From Prinsepia uniflora (taxonomy: Eukaryota; Streptophyta; Magnoliopsida; Rosales; Rosaceae): DNA of 64,000 nucleotides. Position numbers and translations under genes: made by a program. Every line of letters starts with the position of its first letter. The first letter of the stretch is position 1. Positions 1 through 10,151 of the stretch are shown here, piece after piece. The DNA is taken from contig CM064872.1 in assembly GCA_032719365.1 (NCBI GenBank), forward strand, positions 21,863,758 through 21,927,757, written 5' to 3'. Below the pieces are notes generated by a model that saw only the letters and a program-made list of their open reading frames with translations, had not been told where the DNA came from and made no database searches.

Positions 1-463
1 TGCCCCCGAAGGGACATTGATAACCGTACCCGGTCCTGCTCCCGTTTGGCAAGTCGACTGAAATTCCCAAATTACCCTCAGTACTCGCCAAACTAGGGAT
101 AGCCACACACGTACTCACTCATGCCTCCGCCTCTCGAGCAGCCTCGATCAACGCGCCACGACCTAGAGGGTCAATAAAAACAAAAAAGGTGTGAGTGGAC
201 AAAAATTAAATCAGTTTATAAAACAGTTACAGAAAGACATTTCTACCCTCCACGTAAAACCAATGCATGCATTCAAAAATCATTTCGCAGTCCGTTACAT
301 TTTCATCATAAGAAAACCGTGTGCGAAAATCAAAATCCTTTTCCTTTTCTTAACCTTCGGGTCTTAGCCCGCAATCACAAACACAGGGCCTCAGCCCAAA
401 ATCATGAATCAAATCTAAGTACACAATATAATCCAAAATCCATCTAACCACATAAACCGGGCC
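1..463 (-). repeat. Truncated family-A LTR, terminal (U5) end
   Basis: This stretch is nearly the same as about 2107-2570, which is the low-coordinate end of the complete LTR at 2097-5224. Both carry the block from CCCCCGAAGGG through the GTGTGAGTGGAC motif and the ATGCATGCAT tract. The similarity stops abruptly near 463, just after ACCGGGCC, so about 2.6 kb of this LTR is missing. The window edge cuts off the terminal TGACAGG bases. In the minus-strand reading this is the 3' end of an LTR. It may be the deleted partner LTR of the element at 464-5224. Confidence 0.75.
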
Positions 464-1948
464 GAAGCTCAGGAATATGTTGGGAAATCGGGGCATCCTC
501 GGCCCTCACTAAGCGCCTCATACCCGAAGCTCACACACCACACGTGTGACCAACAAACTTGAATGGCTCATACCAACCATCAATTGGTTGTGAGGATCAA
601 AATCATCCTAAAGGGTAACACCCTCGAGTCTCTCTAATACATAACCTCTGGAATCCTAGATTCCATATATCACTCTCTAATCAACATACTCGATAGGGGT
701 CTCATGGGTCATCAACCAATCCAAACCAAGGAGGACATCCAATTCATCCAAGTCTAAGTCAGCCGCTAGGCGAACGACACCAGTCATCCTGGGTAACCTC
801 ACATCGATAAGTCTACCCCCCTTATATCTCACCAATTTTACCATATATAAATACCCAAGTTACCTCATATCTATCATCAAGGTACCACATCGGTAACTCG
901 GGTCGGTTCAACAACTTCCATACCATAACCGATCAAAAATAACACCATACCCGACCAATAGTCAATCTTAAGACATGGAAGAGTGGATAATCCGGGACCT
1001 ACCCAATACATACGTCCTGGTTAATCTTACATCATGACCACAAGTAATAGGTATCCATGTCATCGCTCCAGGGTCACTTAGGCTTCCTACGAAGGAATTG
1101 CAAATCCCCGGGCATGTGGTCCCAACTGACCACTCCCCTAGGGTCCATCACGGGCCCCACCAACTCTCCACACTCTTGCCATGTCAGCAACCAATACAGG
1201 AACCAATCTTCACTCTAACACACCCCCAACAGTGCCATCTCACTTATATCCATTAATCTATATAACCATTTTTTAATGGTGTGACAAGACGACTCATAAC
1301 TATTACTATACCAATGCCCTTATCACTTTACCTCCCAGTGGACCCGGCTTGCGTCCCACTGAACTGGACTATCTCCTAAGTCCAAATCTTCGTATACTTT
1401 GGGTCCCTGCCCGAACCTCAGTCACTAAGGACACTGACCCAAAAGTCCAATAAACAAAGTTAACCAAGCCACAATTTCCTAACTCAACAGCATCTGACTA
1501 CATACCCTTCCTTGGCATCCCAAGTGCCAAACATTCCCCAATCAGCCTTTCAGGCTCCTCTCGAGCCTTGGTACCTTACCATGGCTCATCTCAAGTCTCT
1601 AACCAAACTCCTGACTCATTTTGAGTCCGACATCCACATCTCGACTCCTCCTGAGTCCAATCTTATACCAAATCAATCATGTCATCACTGACATACCCAG
1701 TCCCCGAGCAATTACCAATGCTCAACCATATCTTATACGACTGATAAGACCTAAGAAGTATCCCGTAACGTTTTAGACTCTATACACACATTCCGCTTAC
1801 GGAATCCACCGTGAATAATCCCATCACAAGTGCAGATTGTACGATTATGCAACCTTTCTAGCCACTAGGCTCATTCGTCTCTGCGACCCACACAATTCTA
1901 CGTCTAACAAACAGTAGTTCACAGTGTATTCTACGTGACATCTGACCC

Positions 1949-2053
1949 TCAACCCAGGGTCAATCTCATCCGAGATCTATCACAAGGTCTCATATACTCT
2001 CGTCTACCCGTCTTACTACCAGGTCGCACACGAGGCTTACGTTCCAGAGGCAT
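1949..2053 (-). pseudogene. 34-codon basic reading frame after the PBS (gag-start relic or uORF)
   Basis: Reading on the minus strand, the first ATG is about 30 bases downstream of the primer-binding site. It opens a 34-residue frame that starts MPLERKPRVRPGS, is rich in Arg and Lys, and ends at TGA. The second family-A element has the same-length frame at 19277-19381, starting MPPKRKPRARPGS. Plant gypsy Gag proteins often start with a short Pro/Arg/Lys-rich stretch, so this may be the remnant of a Gag N-terminus. It could equally be a conserved upstream ORF. Translation is not shown. Confidence 0.3.
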
Positions 2054-2081
2054 GATGTGGCAACAGAATCAGCAACCTAGT

Positions 2082-2093
2082 GCTCAGATACCA
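2082..2093 (-). other. Primer-binding site (initiator tRNA-Met type)
   Basis: On the minus strand the sequence is TGGTATCTGAGC, a few bases inside the LTR end. The usual plant PBS complementary to initiator tRNA-Met is TGGTATCAGAGC, so there is one mismatch. Its position fixes the element's orientation as minus and marks 2097-5224 as the 5' LTR. Confidence 0.75.
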
Positions 2094-2096
2094 AAT

Positions 2097-5000
2097 TGAC
2101 AGGACCGCCCCCGAAGGGACATTGATAACTGTGCCCGGTCCTGTTCCCATCTGGCAAGTCGATTGAAATTCCCAAATTAACCTCAGTACTTGCCAAACCA
2201 GGGATAGCCACACACGTACTCACTCATGCCTCCGCCTCTCGAGCAGCCTCGATCAACGCGCCACGACCTGGAGGGTCAATAAAAACATAAAAGGTGTGAG
2301 TGGACAAAAATTAAATCAGTTTATAAAACAGTTATAGAAAGACATTTCTATCCTCCACGTAAAACCAATGCATGCATTCGAAAATCATTTCGCAGTCCGT
2401 TACATTTTCATCATACGAAAACCGTGTGCAAAAATCAAAATCCTTTTCCTTTTCTTAACCTTCGGGTCTTAGCCCGCAATCACAAACACAGGGCCTCAGC
2501 CCAAAATCATGAATCAAATCTAAGTACACAATATAATCCAAAATCCATCCAACCACATAAACCGGGCCATTGCCCAACACATCCGAACATCAGAAATCAA
2601 CAGGAACTCACAAGTGAAACAATCTGCTGGATCTCAAGTGCGCCCGAGTCTTTAAACTCAAAACCATGCGCATAATCAGGCCTTCCCGGGATATCAATGA
2701 GTCTTTAAACTCAGAACATAATCAATAGGCCTCGAGGGTATCATACCGAGTCTTTAAACTCATCAAGGGCCCTCCCCCGTCATCAATTAACCGAGTCTTT
2801 AAACTCAAAACATTATCCAGCAATAGCACCGGGTCTTTAAACCCAAAACCATTTGTAAATCACAACAATCCAGGATCCATCGTGATCCAAATTCCAAATC
2901 CAAACCAAAATCACATTTTGTTATAACAGGACCCATGTCCAAATTTCCACATTCAAATCCCCAAAATCTTACTTCACAAAACATAATCAAATCCTCATTA
3001 AAAAACGGGACATGTATAATCATATCACTTTATCAAACCATCATCCATTCCCGAATTCGAATTCGCAATAATGATTCTGTAAGCCGGCAACCGGAATCGT
3101 CATTCCGAACCCAAACTAGAAATCCATTTTCAACTTCCGAAACCGAGATCTCGTTCATCAATATTACTTTTATGCCCTGGGCACCAAGCCCGAAATCACC
3201 TTTTCCAAAATCCATTTTAAATCCTTGAAATCACATCATATTTCAAATCCCAAGGTCAAAACATCAAATTCATGATCAAATCACAATATACTCGAAATCT
3301 CGTAAAGGCAAATCCGTAAAAATCTCAAAATCCGTGTCAACACCGTAAATCATACTCATAATCTTAATCAAACATCCTTGAAACATCATACACACAAATC
3401 ATGTGAAATCGTTTATCACACCACCAAAGAAAAAGAGAAACCATAGTCTCGAAATACGTGTAATTTCGTATGCATATAAAAAATAGGTATAAATACGGAA
3501 ATTGAAATTATCACAAGTCATAATCATAATCATTAAAATGATAGAAACATTTATGCATACATTAAATTTTGAAAGCAATGTCCACTCACACACCGTCCAT
3601 AACCCTGGTTTTCGCGCCTCACGCGTTTCTGTAATTTCCGACATTTTCCAGAAATCTCGAATCCTGTCCGAAATCACTTTTCAGGGTCACTAAGGTCTCA
3701 AATAACATCATACTAATTTTCCATAATTTTCCAGGAATTAAACGTTAATTAAAACGTAACATAACCCTGCGGACCCTCGGTACAACATCGAAACGGTGTC
3801 CGATAAATTCGAAACCAACACTAAAATGTTCATTACAATGTATAGGACAAAAGTCGTGTTGAACTTACCTCAAAAATCGGGCCCACGCGCCCTCACGTGC
3901 CTCCGTGAGTGGTTGCGCGTGAAACTCACGTGCCTGCTACAGTGTTGCTTCAGTTCATCTTCTTCACCCGACTAGCATGCCAACGGGTTGTTCAACCCGC
4001 GACACAACCCGGTTAAATCCCTATCAAAACTCACTCAATTCCTTTCCTTATTCCACCTAAATACTTCCTTTACAATTTAATTTAGGTTCTCATTCATTAA
4101 TTACCCTCAACAAGCTCTAAATCGATCAATCCACCCGTGATCAAACAAACGGGTCAATTTCTGAAACTCACATTAATCAGCCCAGTTTTCAAATTAACTT
4201 AAACAGAAACTTCATAGGACCTAAACGAACACTAAATCGTAACAATTTCAGGAAAACTTACCCACAGGTGATCGTCCTCAAGTTTGAAAATTTTCAGAAA
4301 CTGGGACTTCCGTTCTTGGCCAAATCGCGATCGATTTTCTTCAACCTTTGTATGGTTGAGTTCAACATGATCCCATAAGAGTATTCTTAATCTCAGTTTG
4401 GCTCCACTCAGCTCACAAATTAAATTTAGGAATTTCCCTCCATTTACGATTTTTTTCCCATAACTGGTTTCTCTCAAACTCTCAAGCTCCCTTCATCAGA
4501 AATGACCCTCGACCCTTCAACCTTCTCTGTTAATCGAACCGGTCAGCCAACACTCGTGGGAATCTCTCAGTCCCACTGAGAATTCTGTTTCCTGCAAAAC
4601 AGACCCAAAGCAGTTTTTAAAATGGTGCCCGTGCACTGGTTCTCTGTCCCAGCCATAACAAAATGCTTCCATTACCTCAAAACCATTAAACAAAACCTTG
4701 AACAAAGATCAGGTTTAAACAAATCCTAGATCAGAGGACCATTTTAAACAAATACAAAGCACTCACACGGCTGTTGAAACTGCAGTATCAAAAAGACCAT
4801 TTTTCCCTTTTGTACAAAATTACCAAAATTCCCCTCCTCATTCTAGACCCGTAACTTGTTCGTCCGACGTCCGTTTTCAGTGTGCCGCATGTCGTTGTAC
4901 TCAGGGCATCGAGACCTACCTAACGGTCCTTGAGTTGTGTGAAAATCAGTGGTCAATCAAAAAGTCAACATTTCCCCCTTTTCATCCAAATTACGAAAAT

Positions 5001-5224
5001 GCCCTTGAACTTCCGAACGTCATAACTTTTTCCTTGATCGTCGGAATTGGACGTGCCGCCAGTCTATGAACTCGTGACGTCCCGAACTACGTCACAGTCA
5101 TTGGTCAAAGTCCATTTGACCGTCCGAACAAAAAGTCAACCGTTCGTCCATTACGTAGGGGCAAAATCGTCCTTTACTTCAAATTTTCCGAATTTCCCTT
5201 TTTCTGAATGTCAGGGTCGTTACA
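2097..5224 (-). repeat. Complete family-A LTR (5' LTR of minus-strand element)
   Basis: The 3,128-bp LTR runs from TGACAGGACC to GGGTCGTTACA, so both strands start TG and end CA. It is homologous along most of its length to 19425-22707. The mid-part (2646-2844) carries five copies of a 14-bp palindrome, GAGTCTTTAAACTC, with one changed symmetrically to GGGTCTTTAAACCC. A 12-bp inverted repeat, TGTGAGTGGACA at 2295-2306 and TGTCCACTCACA at 3579-3590, brackets the array. An inverted TGACGT pair sits at 5074-5095, near the LTR start in the minus reading. Short reading frames inside are not conserved in position or content and are not called as genes. Confidence 0.85.
5074..5095. promoter_or_regulatory. 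Inverted TGACGT pair in LTR
   Basis: GTGACGT and ACGTCAC face each other across an 8-bp spacer. The same 22-bp arrangement recurs in six other LTRs of the window at the same relative place, within about 200 bp of the TGTAACGACC end. TGACG is the core of plant as-1/TGA bZIP sites, so an LTR enhancer is plausible but inferred. Confidence 0.5.
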
Positions 5225-5433
5225 TAATATATAAGCAGAAAGTGTTTCATGTATAATATACAACCAACTGTGCTTAAGTGCTTGTGACCGTGACTGCTAA
5301 AATTATCTACAACATGATTTGTATCCTCAATCTGAAAATGTCGTTAGAAGAACAGACATAATTGATTTACCTATACCTTTATATGTATCTCTTTCTATTT
5401 CTCTTGATTTTTGGTTTATACATGGGAAGTTAA

Positions 5434-5500
<67 letters not shown>

Positions 5501-5665
5501 ATTCTTGATTTATACATGGGACGTTAATGCATATTCCTCGTACCTTGTATTAATTGTAAGTATATAATGTCAAGCACACCCATTTTATTTCTTCGATAGT
5601 TTTGAGTGTCTGCATCTACAGTTCTTTGATTTTTCTCATTCCATGTATATTTTTGGTGTCAGAAG
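5225..5665. other. Flanking DNA between two retrotransposons
   Basis: This AT-rich stretch separates the family-A LTR from the copia 5' LTR. It holds a (CT)30 microsatellite flanked by two 38-bp near-identical copies. It resumes at 23031 past the copia insertion, as the AGAAG duplication shows. I see no coding signal. Confidence 0.6.
5401..5532 (+). repeat. (CT)30 microsatellite inside a 38-bp direct duplication
   Basis: A pure CT run of 30 units spans 5439-5498. The 38 bp before it (5401-5438, starting CTCTTGATTT) and the 38 bp after its start overlap (5495-5532, starting CTCTTGATTC) differ at only a few positions. This suggests duplication of a 38-bp unit whose CT junction then expanded by slippage. 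Confidence 0.85.
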
Positions 5666-5994
5666 TGTTCTGATGAGAAGTCGTTCAAAATTAAAAAACT
5701 GAACTACAGTCATCAATCCAATTAGTTAATTAGTTAACCAATCATCAATTCAATTAGTTAGTTGGTTACTTAGGTTGTTAAGCAAGCTATCATTGAGATG
5801 TAGACCTCTGCCACATGGCTCAGTGTTATAGGTTCAGTTATTCTCTGTACAGCTAAGATATAAAAAGCTAGCAATTCTCCTGTACACGGTTCAAGTTCAA
5901 TACAAGAAGTTCTATCGTTTTCCCTCTCAAAAAGCTCTCTACTTCTTTTTGTTTCTTTCCTCTAATCAATCTACTGAAGCTTTTTAGGTTTTCA
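5666..5994 (+). repeat. Copia 5' LTR
   Basis: The 329-bp LTR starts TGTTCTGATGAG and ends GGTTTTCA. It matches 22708-23030 closely over its length after the first 8 bp. It is directly preceded by the AGAAG duplication and directly followed by the primer-binding site. Confidence 0.92.
5859..5866 (+). promoter_or_regulatory. TATA box of copia 5' LTR
   Basis: TATAAAAA lies 130 bp before the LTR end and is conserved in the 3' LTR (near 22892). Its place suits the U3 promoter, with transcription starting some 30 bp downstream. Confidence 0.6.
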
Positions 5995-6006
5995 TGGTAT
6001 CAGAGC
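5995..6006 (+). other. Copia primer-binding site
   Basis: TGGTATCAGAGC follows the LTR end without a gap. It is the canonical plant site for priming by initiator tRNA-Met. Confidence 0.92.
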
Positions 6007-6513
6007 ATCAGCTCGGTCCTTGATACTTGATTGAAGTTTTCTTGCTGCAATCGCTAATCGTGGCAAGCTCATCCTTCTCTACGACTGCCCAATGCTGGTT
6101 TAGGTTGCCTGAGCTAAGTTCTTCTTTCTCAGCGTTATCATCCATTGTTGCTGCTTTCATGTCTGGTCGTTTAGTCTTAAAGATTCAATAAATTTGAGTT
6201 TTCTTTTCAATTGTCATTGAAATGTTGATGTTAAGAGTTGTTGAAAATATGAGAAAAGTATCTTTTGAAGAATAGCAGTCAGTAAGAAGTTCTTTGATTT
6301 TGTCATCGAGATGTTGATGTTAAGAGTTTTTGAAATCTGAGAAAAAATATCTATTGAAGAATCGTCGTCAGTGAGATGTTCTTTGATTGACTGATTGTAG
6401 TTCTAGTGTTCAGTGTAGTAGAATTCTTGAGTTAGTTTTGGTGAAGTCATTAGTGTGCAAGATTTTAATTTAATATCGTGTTATTCCTCAACTAGCAAAT
6501 AACAATTAGAAGA
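6007..6513 (+). other. Copia untranslated leader
   Basis: About 500 bp between the primer site and the gag ATG. It contains a diverged internal duplication: the stretch around 6215-6305 recurs around 6300-6395 (GAGATGTTGATGTTAAGAGTT-like segments). No coding motif is seen. Confidence 0.5.
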
Positions 6514-7655
6514 ATGTCTAGAACACACATTGCAAGTCTAGGCTCCAGTTCTAACGCTCAGTCTACACCAATTTTTCTTCCAAACATTGTGCTAGATGAG
6601 TCTAATTACTCCACATGGCTATTTCGGATAGAATCTTTTCTGGGAGGGCTGCACTTGCTTGGCTTTGTTGATGATACAAATAAATGTCCCTCTGAGTTTG
6701 TATTGGCTAAAGATGGTGTCACCAAGATCCTTAATGATGCCTTTGTGCACTGGAAAGCTCAGGATCAAAACATTATCAACTTAATAGGACATACATTAAG
6801 TCCTCGAGTCATGTCCTGTGCTGTAGGAAGGACTTCTGTTGCAGCCATGTGGTCCAGTTTGAAGTCAAAATTTGCTGACTTAAATAGGCAAAACATCCTT
6901 CAACTAAAGACTAATCTTCAAAGAACAAACAAGGGCCATGATTCAATAGAGGTATACCTGGAAAAGATCAAAACTGCTAGGGATGCTCTTGCTAGTGTGG
7001 GAGTAGTTCTGGATGATGATGATGTCGTAGTCACATTTCTTGAAGAACTTCCACCTGAGTTCACTGAAATTAAGACGATCATTCGAACTCAAGCTACCTG
7101 CTCTATGATCAATCTCAAGACTCTGCTTAAAGCAGCAGAATATGACTTAGAACAGGCCTCCCATTACACACCTCTGCATTCTCTAACTGCTATGATGGTA
7201 AACATTTCCTTAACAACTCAGAAGGGCACTAGATCCTCCACTGTCTCTCCTGCTCCCATCATATCTTCTAGTTCTGCCAATCTTTCCAACTTCATTGTTT
7301 ATCCCTCACCCTTATCATCCCAGGCTCAGTTCACTAATATGCCTTCATATCCTATGAGTTTTCCCCTTTCCTTTGAGGATGGCAGTCAACATTTTCCAGC
7401 TTTTGTTGCTAATGGTCATAGTGGAGGTAGCAGGTTTGGGGGCAGGGGCACTGGTGTAGGGGGAAGAGGTTACCTTTTTGGTCATTCACCCAATGCTTGT
7501 CAATTGTGCAATAAGCCAGAGTATAGTGCTAGAACATGTCACAGTCTGCAAGCCTATAATGCACAAGGAGGAGGTGCTGGAAACAGGCTCTCTGGGTAAA
7601 CAATGGTGTTTAGTGTCAATATTGTGGCAGGAAGTATCATACAGCTGATAAATGC
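6514..7655 (+). pseudogene. Copia gag (capsid-nucleocapsid), frameshifted
   Basis: An open frame of 361 codons runs 6514-7599. Gag packages the element RNA in cytoplasmic particles. The N-terminal third has the copia Gag features: SNYSTWLFRIESFL, then a helical region with MWSSLKSKFADLNRQ and VYLEKIKTARDAL, then FLEELPPEF. A glycine-rich linker precedes two zinc knuckles. The first (7498-7539) is C-x2-C-x4-Y-x4-C, so the metal-binding His is replaced by Tyr. A stop at 7597 and a change of frame follow. The second knuckle (7614-7655) is intact as C-x2-C-x4-H-x4-C but in another frame. The start was chosen as the first ATG before the conserved domain. Confidence 0.85.
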
Positions 7656-8120
7656 TATCATCTAATTGGTTTTCCTAATCAAAGAATGCAGTATGGTGGA
7701 TACCATAACCCTACTAGACCAAGGGGACCAGGGACTTCATCTGGTGATTTTTCCAACAACAGTCCTCAGTTTGGTGCATCTGGGTTTTTCCAATAACCCC
7801 AATCCTACTAGTAACTCAAATGAGGATAATGGAGTGTCTTTCACTGGTCAAAATGCCATGATGGCCTCAGGTTCTCACATGTCTATGCCCATGCCATCTA
7901 CTCGTCCTCCACCTGGAAACTCATCTATGACATATTGGCTTGCAGACTCAGGAGCTTCAAATCATATGACTAGTGACATTCAACTTCTTAATAATGTCAC
8001 TTCCTATCCTACAACTGATCCTGTCACTGTTGGCAATGGTGAGACCTTGTCCATCACATATCTTGGATCCTCTACTCTAGCAACACTAGCCTTATCTAAT
8101 ATTCTACTGATTCCTAACTA
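7656..8120 (+). pseudogene. Copia protease domain
   Basis: Aspartic protease that would cut the Gag-Pol polyprotein. The active-site motif DSGA sits at 7945-7956, within a WLADSGASNHMT context typical of copia elements. The frame differs between 7614 and about 7790 and then returns to the gag frame. Another frame change near 8119 breaks the link to integrase. The domain itself is readable from about 7790 to 8120. Confidence 0.8.
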
Positions 8121-9300
8121 AAAGCCAATCTTCTGTCTGTTCGTCAATTGTGTAAGCAAAACAATTGGAGAGTTATTCTTGATGAATTTGAGTGCATTGT
8201 GTAGGACAAGGTGCAGGGAAAAGTTATATTCAAGGGACTGAGTAGAGGAGGATTATACCCTCTCCCTTGTTTCTCTGCCACACCTGAGAGTCAGTTTCAA
8301 AGTCAATCTAATCTCAAGAAGTTAAATGTTGTTAAGAAGGATACACTACAGTGCTCAGCCTTTATTGGAAAACAGGTTCAACATGCATTGTGGCATCAAA
8401 AGTTGGGACATCCATCTAATGAGGTTACTCAGGCTATGTTACATAAAGCTTGCTTAGTAGATAGGAATAACTCCTATACAAGTTCTCCTCTCTATCAAGC
8501 TTGTATAGCAGGCAAGTTTACTAAACTTTCCTTTCCAATATCCACATCCAGGGCTAGTGACCCTTTTTCCCTGATCCATTCTGATGTTTGGGGACCTGCA
8601 CCTCAATCATCAATAGAAGGTTTTAGGTATTTTGTACTTTTCATCGATGACTATACCAGGTATACATGGATGTTCCCCATGATCAATAAAAGTGAAGTTT
8701 TTGGTCATTTTAAAACATTTTATGCTTATGTGTTGAATCAGTTTCAAGCCTCTGTGAAATGCTTAAGGTCTGATGGTGGTGGGGAATTCATGAGCATCAA
8801 ATTCAGGGAATTTCTAAATGAGAAGGGTGTTCTTCATCATATTTCTTGTCCCTATACCCCTCAGCAAAATGGAGTTGCTGAGAGGAAGAACATGCATGTT
8901 AAGGAAACTGATGTCACCATGCTTAAGAAAACCTCTTTACCAAATTATTTTTGGTATCATGCATGTGCTTTAGCAATCTTTTTGATTAACTAGATGCCTA
9001 CAACAACTCTGCAGATGCAGTCGCCATATGAGAAGTTGTATCAGAAAGTTCTAGGCCTTGATACTCTTAAAGTATTTGGATGTGCTTGTTACCCTCTGTT
9101 GACTCAGTACAATACTAACAAGCTTATGGCCAAGTCAGATCAGTGTGTCTTTGTTGGTTTTGCTCTAGGCTATAAGGGGTTCATTTGCTACCATAAGAGC
9201 TCAGGGCAATTTGTAATATCCAGACATGTCCTTTTTGATGAGCAATACTTTCCTTTTGCTCAGACACATTCAGTACATAATTCATCATGTCTTAGTTCTT
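8121..9300 (+). pseudogene. Copia integrase, with nonsense codons
   Basis: Integrase would insert the element cDNA into chromosomes in the nucleus. The HHCC finger is damaged: WHQKLGH keeps both His, but the expected CxxC reads YQAC. The catalytic core keeps all three acidic residues: D in HSDVWG (8583), D in RSDGGGEF (8772) and E in VAERK (8880), the last two separated by 35 residues as in DD35E enzymes. Nonsense codons lie at 8202 (TAG) and 8991 (TAG). After the second the frame continues with MPTTTLQMQSPYEKLY and KVFGCACYP, the usual copia integrase C-terminal section. Confidence 0.88.
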
Positions 9301-10151
9301 CTGTTATTACTTCTGCTTCTCATACTCTTTGTTCTTCATCTCAAGTGATTGTCCCAGTTCTAGGAATTGTTCCAGAAGTCTTCCCGGCTGTTGCAGCCAA
9401 TATACAGGAATCTGTGCCTGTTCCAGATATCTCATCATCTGATACAGATTCCATACAGGATCCTATGCTCATACCAGGCGGATCAAACTCTACTCAAGAT
9501 TCTTTACATGATCATGCACCTGTTCCAGTGGCTCCCTCAGAAATTGAAGCATCTGCTGATGACTCTTTACAGGATCATGTACCTATTCCAGTGGTTATCC
9601 TAGAAGTTGAATCATCTGCTGATGATTCATTACAGGAACCATCATCTCCAAACTTGTTCTCTGATGTACCTTTACATTGTTCTTCTCAATACTATAGTGA
9701 GAACAATCCTGCCAGTTCTATCCCTAGTTCTGTTGAATCTACCCCTCCTCTTGCATCCACTACTTCTATTCCTGCCCATCTTCCTTCTTCCCCTGGTAGT
9801 CCTAGCCCCACTATCTGAATAGATCTTACTGTTTTTTCCCCAGACACTCATACTACAATTCAATTTGGGGATTCTTCAGATACTGTATCTGTCAACACCA
9901 TTCCTGGGGAGGGTGTTTCTATTCTTCTTGATGTCCCCTACGCAAGAAATCAGTTCAATCTTAGCTCTGAGGCAAACATATTACACCCAGTAGATGGTCT
10001 TCCCACTACTACTCAGAATGATCATCCTATGCTCACTAGGTCCAAAAGAGGTATCTTTCAACCCAAGTGCCTGCTAGCTATGCATTCCCAGCCTTCTCTT
10101 GATCCTAGTGTCACTAAAACTCACTCTTACAAAGCTGCACTACAATGTTCA
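9301..10151 (+). pseudogene. Copia integrase-RT linker
   Basis: A variable Ser/Pro/Thr-rich linker stays in the pol frame. It contains three diverged direct repeats, near 9480-9630, each with a DDSLQ or TQDSL core. Copia elements commonly have such low-complexity linkers between integrase and reverse transcriptase. A TGA at 9816 interrupts the frame. The end has a typical TRSKRGIFQPK-like motif. Confidence 0.7.

Larger units (their letters stand above)
464..2096 (-). mobile_element. Non-coding internal region of a family-A gypsy-type element
   Basis: The segment lies between the truncated LTR and the complete LTR, with a primer-binding site beside the latter, so it is the internal region of a minus-strand LTR element. 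Its right half (about 1480-2096) matches 18880-19424 in the second family-A element. I see no gag, protease, reverse transcriptase or integrase motif in any frame. Only a 34-codon reading frame after the primer site is shared between copies. The region 1512-1723 holds six short perfect hairpins. A large retrotransposon derivative (LARD-type, non-autonomous) fits best. Confidence 0.6.

Noticed and set aside
5669..5673. An alternative copia 5' LTR start at 5674 (TGAGAAG), as in the 3' LTR.
   Set aside because: Starting at 5666 gives a TG end and a duplication, AGAAG, that matches the one after the 3' LTR exactly. The shorter 3' LTR is better explained by loss of 8 bp.
9367..9863. Overlapping frames in other phases within the copia linker.
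   Set aside because: They are shadows of the Ser/Pro-rich linker, which is in the pol frame.
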